Origin: Rotaria socialis
Taxonomy: Eukaryota; Rotifera; Eurotatoria; Philodinida; Philodinidae
Length of the DNA: 64,000 nt
Direction: 5' to 3'
Assembly: GCA_905331475.1 (NCBI GenBank)
Contig: CAJNYU010000350.1
Location: 372,001 to 436,000 of the forward strand
This document shows, one piece after another, positions 12,709 to 23,160 of the stretch. The translations under genes and the position numbers were made by a program. Every line of letters begins with the position of its first letter. Position 1 is the first letter of the stretch. The notes under the pieces were generated by a model. That model ran no database searches and had not been told where the DNA came from. It worked only from the letters and a program-made list of their open reading frames with translations.

Positions 12709-13919
12709 CAGGGGTCGCAGAGGTCTAATATGCAAAATCAGGAATCAGGACAAGAATTCCAAAGAAAAAATCAGAATTTTTACTCATAAATCAGGATTAG
12801 TAAATATTCATCATAAATATTGAACTTTTACGCATCTTTCCGTCAAGGAAAACGCATCTAACTAAAGACTTTTGTTTTCAGTTCTTTTGTCTATCTTTGT
12901 TGTTTATTTCTCATACTAAATTATGTAATAATAGGGAGAATAAAAATGATCTCTTATCTTTCAAGATTTCGTGCTAAGAAACACTATTAAAAAGCTTTTC
13001 TTATGAAAGCTGGTTTTTCTGTGCTGTCATCGTTCTCTGTTCTGTAAAACGGTTATTCACTCCTGGAATGTTAAATAGTCAATTCATGTCTAGTTGTGCC
13101 ATTACGTTACTCGTTTCAAGTATGTTCACTTGTTGCATTGTTCATACACACAGTAGGCTTTTCTGACACTATGTGATCGATGCTTTGATCATTGTCCGAG
13201 TGGCTTATTTGATATTTTGACTATGATTCATTTCGTTACAAAGATTTGACAACTAGCATAGACATACAAAAAAAGATGCGACATTCAATAAACAATGACG
13301 CCGGTAAGTAGAGCTTGTCGGGTTGGCCCCGGACCAAGTTGGGCCCAGGCCCAACCTTTCCGATTTGAATATTTTTTTGACACTATCAACGTACGAATTC
13401 GCCGAGTCAGGGTCAAAAAAGGTTTTATCAACTGGATTCAGGTCCGGTTCACGTTCAGTAAGACACGCCATTCTTTCAGCATTTGATAATTACTATTTAC
13501 GCATAATCAATGCCAAACAATACTCATTTCTCGCCAAAGTGGCTATAAAAGTTGATTCAATATGGAGTACCGTGTTCCCGCTGGCCGAAGGTTGGAAAGG
13601 ACAAATGCACTTTCATTTGTATTGTTCGTAATACTAACGAACTCAACTGTCGTAATGCGGATTGGGGCGACCTGAAGAAACACTTCGAGCGTCCCACAAA
13701 TGAATTGAATTTTAAAGTGGTGAATAATAAATAAATGAAATTTGTGAAATTCTTTTTCATTTAACAGTTAAAAAACACTCACGATTGGCTTAAAAGGAAG
13801 ATAGGTAGACTATTGCGGAGAAAGAAGTCGCGTGTTGATTATTTTCAGTAATTCATTCCAGTCAGCGGATGCTAGTTTTAAAAATTAGGAAAGTAGTGCT
13901 GCTGCGACCCCTGCATTTT
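12703..13919. mobile_element. non-autonomous hAT-like element
   Basis: The element spans 12709-13913. It starts CAGGGGTCGCAG and ends with the exact reverse complement CTGCGACCCCTG. CATTTT directly abuts both ends (12703-12708 and 13914-13919), a 6-bp direct repeat. CAGGGGTCGCA ends are characteristic of hAT elements, most of which duplicate 8 bp, though shorter duplications are reported for some groups. Near 13590-13690 a frame reads CTFICIVRN...DLKKHFER, which could be the remnant of a BED-type zinc finger, but no transposase catalytic region survives. A GC-rich patch at 13310-13350 (GGGCCCAGGCCCAACC) looks like a second nested repeat. Confidence 0.75.
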
Positions 13920-15125
13920 ATATGTTTATGAAATGGAACGAGTAAGTAGTATCTATTCTCCTGATGGAAAAGAAAATTCTTTGAATGCGATAATATGCTA
14001 GATCATATAAAATAACTTACGGTCATTCATATTGTTTACATACGATATGACAAGATACACTTGAAATTTAGAATTAAGTTCATATGATCGTTTAGAATGT
14101 CATATGTAAATATTGAAGCGGAGCTAATAATCTTTATTCTCAGGTTCTTTATCAATATATATAAATGCTAGTTATTGTCATTTTATTATGTCTTAACAAG
14201 TGGACTAATCTAAATGTTTAGCTCATTGTTGAATCCAAGATTTTCACAATAGTAATCGCTGTTTCTATAGATAAACATTAAACTAAAAAACATACGACGT
14301 TTTAGCAAATATTATTATTGTTACTTTACTGTCATGGCTGTAATAATCATTTCAGGCTTACGCAGGGTATCTGTATACAGAATTCGAGTAAGTCGTAAAC
14401 ATGTTCGTTCCAACGCTAATTACTAATAAAATGTTCCTTTTTCTATTGATTAATTTGAGAAATTTCTGTTTTGTTTTAGAAAATTCGAATCATTACAGAG
14501 AAAAACATGTAGATACTAGTGAAAACTTTTTCAACGCTCGATCTACAAGAAATTTCAAGTAGAAACAAGAACAATCACATTATGAACTCAAATTGATCAA
14601 TACAGCTGATATACCACTAGCATGATTCCACTAGCTGTATCAATGAAAAAAGTTTAAAATACTGCTTGAATATTCACAGTTCTTTCTGTTTTTGACTCGA
14701 CACTCAGACTCTCAGTCTCTTCTTCTCCACTATGTATCCGAATCTTGAAAGATGCTTTTCCATCGGGAAATATTTAAAAATCAATATTAACATATTATAC
14801 ATTTGTTAAGCAATCCTCTTCAGCAGGAATAAATAATAGCACATTTCATCTACTTAAGCGTATAATGAATTCGAAAAACTAATCTATTGTTGGTTTTCTA
14901 TATCTTATGTTTTAATATACTGCTACGAGCATGCCTCGCCACTCAAGAATGAAAATTCTTCTCGGCTTGTATCATATTCTTATTAACTGAGGCGTTTAAA
15001 TCAGTAAAATTCTATTATTTTACTACCTTACACGTAAGAACAGTATGATGATGCAACGATAGTTCTTTTATGCAAGTAGACTACAGCATACAATGCGAAT
15101 GAAGCTTTTCCGTTTCCTACATGAT
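13920..15125. other. gene-free stretch
   Basis: No supportable gene or clear repeat between the two hAT elements. Confidence 0.5.
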
Positions 15126-18100
15126 CTCTGTATCATAGACCGAAACCGAGTCGCGTCGAGTCGAATCGAGTTTGATTTGAGAGGCTCGGTATCTTTAAAG
15201 TTTTCATTGTGTTTCTTTCAACTGCTTCACGACATTGACCGGTATTATCAGTCATTGCATTGAAATGATACAAATTTCATTCATTGCAGTGAATTAATCG
15301 AACAAAAAATACGACGAATAAACGGCGATGATTTGACGACGTCTAATAGACAATAATGGATGACATACAATGACTTTCATTGTATTCAATACGTCACGTT
15401 CTATATTCACCAATTATAGTTAGACAACAATGAATTGACCGATCACGGATATATATAAGTCATCAATAAGACGATGCACGACTGGATTGTTCGTATTCGT
15501 ATTCGTATTCGTATTCTTCTTATTCTTTCTTCGAGCATCTCAATCGATTTAACCGACGACACTTCAATACCGGACCTGTCCAACGCGTCCGCGAGTGTTT
15601 CATGTCCTATTCCAGTACAATCTTCATCTAGTCTAGTGACATACACGTCTGCCAGCACCAAGCATGCTCTACGGCACGCAAAAGCCATTACAAAATTTTG
15701 CCAAATCCCAGCAATCGTGCAACTGCTTCTTGCTGGCCTAAATTCAGTCTACCAGCAGTGCGAATAAGCGATGAAGAAGAAGCAAAATTCAGTATTATTA
15801 AAGGTTTTGCAATAGTTACTTCGATACTTACTTCTACAACGACTCACGCACGGCGAATTCGAAGAGTCATCGATACCCAATGGAGCAGCAACGAGGTAGG
15901 TCAGCTCATGTCCAACAGCTCAGGAAATCCGTTTAGAAGTACTTTTGGTGCCAAGGTGCTCTCGAAGGAAAAGGAAGACATTAAAAAAGTGTGCGCAAAC
16001 TGGGTGGCTAGCTCCATGCGATCGTTCTCCATCGTAGTGGATCCTGGCTTTAAATAAATTTTGCAAGAATGTTTTACGATCGGTGTCCCTACTGTTTTAA
16101 AAATTAAATGACCTATTTTTATTTGATTAGGCCTTGATCTACGATCGGAAGGCGAACTGGCGATTTATGATCTTCTTCCATCTGATCGAACTGTACGGAA
16201 TGAAGTGGATCGAGCTGCGCAATACGAGCGGAATCTTCTCAAGACCAAGTTGGTTGCCGCCGCTGACGATTGTCGATTAGCCCTAATATCTGGTCTGATA
16301 AATATTGGAATATTTCCTATTTGGGCGCTACTGCTCATTTTGTCGTTAAAAAGGGTGTCTATCATTATTTCGATCTCTTCTGTTCAGAGTTCCAATAGAA
16401 GGATAGAACGGCAGTAAATGTGTTGGAGGTAAACTATTGTTAACTAACTATCAAAATCATCACTTTTCGACGTTTTCATAGATGCTTGAAGCTCAATCGA
16501 TTGTCTTTGGTTTAAAAGAGCTGATGGACAAGATCACATTCGTAACCGATAGGGATCGAACTTCATAAAGGCACTGATAGTCTTTCGAGTTCTTTTGTGC
16601 GTCGCTCATCGCCTGAACAATGTGCTGAGGAAAACTTTCTACCAAGAAATATCAAAGAAAAAGAAGATCGTTTCTCCTGGCAAAATTTTAACTACTTCGA
16701 CGAGTGTTTGTCGAACAGAAATAACTCCGAAAAAACCGAAATGACAACCATAACAACACGAACTTTTGTCCAAGCTTCACCAGAAGTGAATGAAGAAGAC
16801 ATGAGTGACAAAAAATGATATTGAGACGGAAGAATCATCAGATGATGACAACGACGTCGATGACGATGTAGTTGATTTTACTTCCACGACAATTGATACT
16901 CTGCCTCCTCCCGCAAAAGCAATTCTAGATATGATCAAAGACTGTAAATCGCTTGTAAAATACGTGAAAAAGGTAAGCATTACTAAAGTTTCAACTTGAG
17001 ACAAGATTTTCTTTCGTAATCAGCTCAATACTTTAAGAAAAAAATACATTTAAATTTAAACACAAATGCAATCTCAGAGAAAGAAATTTTAAAATAGTAG
17101 ATGAAATAGAGCATATGAATTAAATTTTAGAATTGAACTCTTCTGCAATGATAATTTCATAAGCAATGGTTGTCATAGTTGACTAACAATTTCTCACATT
17201 TTAAAAATTATCTATCCTAATTCAATGAGAATAGACTGACGATTAGTTAACAACTTTGAGAGGCAAAATGTCTTGTTTAATTATGCTCATGTTATTCTAC
17301 ATTGTAGGCAAATGTCAACCGTGAACGACAATTGGAACGTGAGAAACAGAACATCAACGATAGCATGAATGGTGAAGATCCACTGACTTCCACTAACAAT
17401 CCCAGTAAAGCTGCAACGCTTCACCAATTATCTGTAGTTCGATGACTGACCTTATGCGACTTGGTCGAGAGCTTCATGAGTGCAGAGTCCATTATTTTCC
17501 ATGTTCTAAAGGATCATCACCAGAGGCAGCGGCTGCAGCGGATTAACTTCAATATGGTCGAAAGGCTAATTGCTTTCCTCGTGCCGTGAGTAATTTTTCA
17601 TCTTTACTCTTGGAGTTGGTGCTTCTGTATACATGAGTAACCACGAAAACAAATAGTTGTAATATTACTTCCTTATTTTTCAGATGGAAAAATGTGCTCA
17701 AAGAACTTCAAATCGGTAATTCACCTTCTGTCCATTGTGTTTTACCGCGTATTACCTATCTACGAGAGCAAATGATCAATGGAGAAAAGAAAGAGAGAGA
17801 AGATAAGAATAAGAATCGTATTTGATTTTTTCATTTTCACCTGAACTTCCTTTTAGGGAATGAAATTTTTCTGCAAACGTGCGATTCAGCTACTTAACAA
17901 CATGTTTATCATCGAGGATGATCATATTCGAGCGTCATTTGTAATTACATCCGAACTACAAGCAATTACATGGAGCAACAAAAATGCAGATCAAAACATA
18001 CCATGCATACTGTCGAGATTTCGTTTTGCATGCTACCATGGGCGATGATCTAGTAAGACGCGAGGAAAATCCTTGTGAACCACCTTCAAAGAAAAGCAAG

Positions 18101-18551
18101 TTCATGTTACAACTAATGGAAAAGAACGAAACAGTCAAAGAGTCATGTATGAAAGAGGTCGATTGTTATAATGCGCTTATGGTGGAAGAAGAATACACAA
18201 ATCCTCTAGTGTTCTGGCAACAACAGCATATTCAACTGGCCTATCCAACCCTTTAGCGCCGCCGGTCAGATTGTGACTCAAATGCACTCAATTTTAAATC
18301 CTTCAACGGTCAACGCAATTTGATTTTCTTGCGATTCATTGAGAACAGCAAGCGACAAATCTAGCTTGCAGTCTTTTTTTCTATCTTGCCTCATTCTTAT
18401 GAACTTTATTAATTTTGTAAAGTATTGTTGTTGTTGAATAAACTTGTTATTGTAAATTATTATTATTATTATTGAAAAAATCTGCTTGTGAAAACTCGTT
18501 GTTTGAGTCGAGCCAGATGTTTTTTGACTCGTTTCGTTCTATGCTCTGTAT
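15126..18551 (+). mobile_element. full-length decayed hAT transposon
   Basis: Termini are CATAGACCGAAACCGAGTC (15134-15152) and the inverted CATAGAACGAAACGAGTC (18526-18543). They differ by one substitution and one indel. A perfect 8-bp duplication CTCTGTAT sits at 15126-15133 and 18544-18551. The 3.4-kb interior holds a broken hAT transposase. Flanks and ends agree with the coding content, so the superfamily call is firm. Confidence 0.93.
15474..18370 (+). pseudogene. broken hAT transposase
   Basis: Pieces of an hAT transposase occur in order but in shifting frames. They are ANWVASSMRSFSIVVDPGF near 16000, then DLLPSDRTVRNEVDRAA near 16170, then TFVTDRD followed by a frame change to FRVLLCVAHRLNN near 16540-16640. 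Next come a DE-rich linker (16800-16990), an AFLHPNYK-like segment split by frame near 17930, and the C-terminal dimerisation block NPLVFWQQQHIQLAYPTL near 18210, then FSAAGQIVTQMHSIL near 18260. The stretch that normally joins these last two blocks is missing. Several stops and frameshifts mean no functional enzyme can be made. A short CGTATT microsatellite lies near its start (15490). Confidence 0.88.
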
Positions 18552-19498
18552 ACGTTAATAAAACCTACGTCACTATTAAATGCAATTTTTTGATCCTTTA
18601 CGCATCATCGCGCCAGTAAATGACTGGAAATGAAATTTTCTCTTGCAGAGTAATACTAACAAAATACTACTTAAAGATTTTCTGATTAATGCATAACTTG
18701 AATCGGCCGCTTGCTATCTACTATTGATAGTTTTTAGAGTTTGTTTTTTGACTCATCATAGGTTTTGTTAGAGTCGATTATAGAGAAAATCATGAAAGAT
18801 TTCCTTCTTGATTGTTATTCATAAAAACATCAGTGACCATCGATTCATCGTCGTATCTCGTTGTTATATCCTTGATTTTTCTATCATTCTCTCTCGTCGT
18901 AGTTAAACACCGAAATAATTTGAATCCATACGATATATCATAGATAAATTTTCATTTCTATCAGTTTTGCAATGAAAAAGATAAACTATTAGATAAAGAA
19001 TCTACTACAGAGCATTTTATATTAAATAAATATGATAGGTTCAATCCATTTAAAGTCTCAAATGAAAATCTAATGATGGCTACAAGTATACGGTTTTGGT
19101 CTGAATGCAAACACATGTATTAATTAGTAATGATATTTTGCACTTTAAAATAAAATTTAATAATGCCACATGTATCAGCTAGGGTAAATTTTTAATTTCC
19201 TATTCTTCTTAATCGAGTATCAACGAAATTAATTCAATTCACAAAATTAGTCAATTGTATCATTCAATTTTTGATTATTCTTAGCTAGAAAATGATTAGA
19301 AAACACTTGTTAGCGCAGCCCCTTTGGGTCTAAAATGTGGAACCCACATATATCCCTTAGGTTTACTAAAATAATTCAAAATAGCTCATCTGAAAAATCT
19401 ACCTTGATTTCCAAAACCTATAATTAGGTCATTGCCGATTTGCTTATTTCTGTAATGGAATATTAATTACTAACTCGTATATTTAACAATGGCAGAGA
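18552..19498. other. gene-free stretch
   Basis: No supportable gene or repeat. Confidence 0.5.
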
Positions 19499-19590
19499 CT
19501 AGTTTCTATGGTCTGTAATGGTACCCTAAACTGATTGCTATGGTCTGTACTGGTACCATAAGCTAGTTACTATGGTCTGTAATGGACAAG
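19499..19590. repeat. 32-bp tandem repeat, about three copies
   Basis: A unit containing CTATGGTCTGTAATGGTACC repeats with a 32-bp period (19499, 19531, 19563), with a few changes per copy. The third copy runs directly into the inverted repeat that starts near 19590. Confidence 0.8.
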
Positions 19591-19765
19591 TAATGAGCTT
19601 TATTCCCACTTTGCTTGTTGGCCACACATGCAATGAAAATTGCCCCCAAACATACACGCTTGTTGCTAAGAGTGATTCCCTTTCTTTAATGTTCTTGTTT
19701 CTTCCTCTTTATTTCTTGCTCTCTTCTCTCTCTCTCACTTCGCTGATATATGTTAAATTTTGTTG
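19590..19765 (+). repeat. dispersed repeat, left copy of an inverted pair
   Basis: The segment holding TTTGCTTGTTGGCCACACAT and the ACTTCGCTGATATATGTT block is repeated, reverse-complemented and roughly 85-90% alike by eye, at 27975-28150. The two copies face each other across about 8.2 kb of nested transposons. They may be ends of one large element or two copies of a dispersed family. Confidence 0.8.
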
Positions 19766-19967
19766 CAATAATAATGATAGTGGGTCTTGATTGATCACAC
19801 GTGCTGGAAGTGGTAAACGACCATCAGTTACATGTCAAGCTAAAAGTATAGAAGCTACAACTGTGCTACGTTGATTATATTTTATAAGAAGTTGACGTAG
19901 AGTTATTGTTGCTTCATGTATATGAACGTCTGATTCGAGAAATTTTAAATATTTTGGTTTATCTTCC

Positions 19968-20310
19968 TAGATGAATGAATCCAACAGTGAATCTTATCGA
20001 ATTTCATGGAATCCGACAAGCCGACAAAATCCGATCACATTCCTGGTCACCGACCCGACAGAGAAGAACATTTTTTTACTCACCAATGAACAAGCATATG
20101 GTGCTAACAGAACACATGGGTCGAATGCGTATGTTGGATTCCGTGAAATTCCGACACTGGAACCTATCAGATTCCAACACTGGGGTTCCGATTGTAGGTC
20201 CCACACCAGGATCCCGATAGGATTTCGTCGGTTTAATGAAACCCATACCATATCCGATAAGATTCCGACACGAATCCGATAGGATCCCACTATCGGAATC
20301 ATTCTACTGG
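19968..20310. mobile_element. MITE with imperfect inverted ends
   Basis: TAGATGAATGAATCC at the left pairs with the inverted TAGAATGATTCC at the right, followed by further imperfect complementarity (AGTGAATCTTATCGAATTTC). The interior is rich in TCCGA and GGAATC. It interrupts the SWIM pseudogene. No sure target duplication. Confidence 0.65.
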
Positions 20311-20671
20311 GTTTCTTCTTCTTTATTGTGTCTTAGAGATGTAAAGTTAATATCAATTATATTCATTGACTTCTATGATTTACGAGTAGGTTGGTGCCAT
20401 TGTTGAAGTCGGTCCGTGAATGCTTCGTAAAGTTTATTTTCATCATAATCTAAAAGAGCGAAGTATAGTGCGGGTACATGTTTACATGCTACTCGTTTAC
20501 CTTTTCCAGTGACACCTTGACATGTTGATTGTAAAATATCAGTTGGTCTATTAATGTTGATTATAGTGTGTAACTTAAAAAAGCAATCAGTTTAGATAGA
20601 TACAATCAATTTTGATGCAGTTACCTCTTATGTGACTGACGTTTTCGTTTGAGCACAACATTTTGCTGATA

Positions 20672-22723
20672 TTTTCCTCTGGATTACTCTCGGTTCGGTC
20701 CCAATGGGTCCTTTCTCATATCGGTCCCTTGCAAACATGTCTTATTTGGGTCCTATAACAATCAGGATATAAATAATGATATCTCAGTTCGGTCCCCACT
20801 TAATAGTTAATAGAGAGATATCATTTTATTGGATATATTTGAATAGTCATCATGTATACAATGAATAAGACTAATATCAGAGAGAGAAATAATACATAAA
20901 AAATAAAGATATTACTTTAGACACGAAGAAAAGAATTTTCTATTTTATTGGCTTTGTTTTTACTGTTTTTCCACATAAAATTGCCAACTCTAAATCCGTA
21001 ATTTCACCTATATTATGATCATTAAGAAGAGTACGAAGTTGAGCATTAATATCTTCCGTTATTTTTTTTTATTGTATGAACCCTTGACTGTTCAGCAAGA
21101 TGATATTGATAAACATGTTCGTCTCGTAGGCGTTCAATAAATCGAAATAAATGCGGATGAACAGGAAATAAAGAGCCTAGTCGGCCATTATAGCCCTCAA
21201 CATGATAGTTTGTTCGAGGTAAATTTTTCCGTAAAGCATCGTTAACATTCCATAATTCCATGGGATAACGAGACGAGGTAATATCAACATAAGTCGAAAC
21301 CATATAATCGTTAAATTTCACACTTGAACGATGAGTCGGCGTTTTTTCATCCATTGCTTCTATCCATGTCTTTTCAACAAGATTTGGTGGAATTAAAGCA
21401 AGACCAATTGCCGCCATAAACCAATCTTTCGCATTTTTTCTTGCTTCATTTGAAAATTTGCTTGATCGGCGTGCATTTGAAGGATTGACTAATCTAGTGA
21501 GGCCTAGTTCTTGCACTTTTCTCCAAAGTGATTGAGCGTAATGGAAGAAACATCCAGAAATGTGCACAGCATTAAATATAGCTCGAAATGCGTTAATTGT
21601 TGCTAATTCAAAATCACATGTAATACGAGTAGGATTAAGTATAACGCCTTTTTGACTCGCTATCGTCAATAAATGTTGAAGAATTTTAACATAAACATTT
21701 TCATCTTTTTTTGTTGTCAAACAATAAACACATGGTATCATGAAATTATTAAAACCAAACAATATATAAACCTGTTCGAACAGTAGAGGACGACACTTAA
21801 AAGTCCCATCGGAATGCCATTGAGAACATGAACTTAAGAATCGAATACTCCAATCCGATGCAAACATAAGTAGTCGATTTTTACCATCTAAAGTACTCTT
21901 TCATAGTTAAAGAAAAGAAGATCAACAATCTTACATGTTTCATCTACAAGAAGAAAAGGCTCTCCATGTAAACCAAGCTTCCATCCATCAGGTAAAACAA
22001 AATCTTCAACATTCGTTGGTAGTTTTGGATAGTTTTTCGCCCGTCTACGATATAGACTAGCATCAATGCTATCCAATAATGGAAAAAAACTTCCAGTATC
22101 AAGTGTAGGATTATCAATACGAATTTTAGCAATCTCTTGAGAATAAATTTGAGGAATTGGTAGTGTTTCTTGAGCAGCTCTTTTTTTCATACGAGCTACA
22201 GTTGCGTCAACTATAAATTCTTCAGATGAATGAGGTATACATGTATGGACATCAGGTTCACGTATAATCGATTTACTATCATGACTTAATGATAAAGAAG
22301 TTGTACAAGGTCTGGTACGACAACGCCATTCATTATTGTCCTTGTGTTCTCGTTTGAGCGTATATTGAAAGCCTTTATAATTCAGTACCAATGCATTACG
22401 ATTTGTCGTTGTAAAATACATCCATTCTTGTTCGCTTAAGCTTTTGAATGTTTACTTTGATGACTGTAGTCTTATTCGATTTAGTCAAATTATTATATGT
22501 ATTTCGTCGAACAAATAACAACTTTTAGCACATATACTAGATATTTTTCTCTTTAAGTTAGCTTAACGCTTTTGTTTTTTCTCGTGAAAACATCACGTGG
22601 AAAAGAGAGGGACCGAAATGAGAGTGGGACCAAAGTGAGAAGGACCCAAATAAGACATGTTTCAATGGGACCGATATGAGAAAAGACCGATTGGGACCGA
22701 ATCGAGATGCCCCCTTTTCCTCT
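20672..22723 (-). mobile_element. Mutator-like element (FLYWCH-MULE) with 9-bp TSD
   Basis: The element spans 20681-22714. Its ends share about 75 bp of inverted similarity around TCGGTTCGGTCCCAATGGG, CTCATATCGGTCCC and CATGTCTTATTTGGGTCC. A perfect 9-bp duplication TTTTCCTCT flanks it (20672-20680, 22715-22723), the length expected for Mutator elements. The terminal repeats contain several copies of a GGTCCC motif, possibly transposase-binding sites. It landed inside the SWIM pseudogene. Confidence 0.93.
21046..22421 (-). pseudogene. MULE transposase with FLYWCH zinc finger, one frameshift
   Basis: The upstream part (22421-21888) has the FLYWCH finger ([28 protein letters not shown]). The downstream part (21867-21046) has the MULE catalytic domain: HSDGTFKC with the first acidic residue, TCDFELATINAF with the second, GCFFHYAQSLWRK with the conserved C..H, and HVEGYNGRLG in the third acidic region. 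The two are in different frames. A 2-nt excess near 21890 (AGAG) is enough to explain the break, which makes this a very recently disabled copy or a sequencing error. All key motifs are otherwise present. Confidence 0.88.
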
Positions 22724-23160
22724 TTATGTAATCTCGAGTAATAGTGATGTCATAAATGAAATGATCTTTGAATAAAATATTTCCATTTTTTAATGCTCCT
22801 TGATCAAGATTTTCATTACTAGCTAATACTGTTGAAAAATAATCAGTGATTGATCCCAATCAATATTAAATGGTTTCTTATAATCAACGATGGAAAGGAC
22901 GTGAGAAGATGACATATTCATGTAATCAGAGTGATGTAAAAGAAAAAAAAAGATACCATTCTTCTTTACTATTAAGACTAATTAACTTTTCAAACAAGAT
23001 TAGAACATAAAAGGCCGACATGATGAATCGTTGATTAGCTTACGACTATCGATTTTTATAATGTATTGTAATGAATAGATGGTATTATTGATTTTCATTA
23101 TTGTATTGATAAATGAGATTGGATTATCGTTTCTAAACGGGCATTGTTTCAAGGGCTACG
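22724..23160. other. flank between two MULEs
   Basis: The first ~190 bp belong to the SWIM pseudogene; the rest is AT-rich with no supportable feature. Confidence 0.5.

Larger units (their letters stand above)
19790..22915 (-). pseudogene. SWIM-domain protein pseudogene split by two transposons
   Basis: Read on the minus strand, an ORF-like segment begins at the ATG at 22915 and contains YFSTVLASNENL and GNILFKDHFIYDI. It is cut by the MULE (20681-22714) and resumes with a SWIM-type zinc-finger region around 20540-20450 (GVTGKGKRVACKHVPALYFA), reaching a stop at 20373. Beyond a MITE at 19968-20310 the coding-like sequence goes on (LESDVHIHEATITLRQLL, HVTDGRLPLPARVIN). This arrangement resembles invertebrate proteins that join a SWIM finger to a YqaJ-type nuclease, but the nuclease itself is not visible. 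A frame change near 22850, a stop near 20625 and one near 19840 show decay. Whether it was a host gene or part of a larger mobile element is open. Confidence 0.65.

Noticed and set aside
15490..15520. CGTATT repeat as a telomere-like tract
   Set aside because: Only about four units and located inside the hAT element; it does not match a known animal telomere repeat.
19971..20302. Overlapping ORFs of 81-103 residues on both strands
   Set aside because: They fall entirely in the MITE; openness comes from TCCGA-type repeats.
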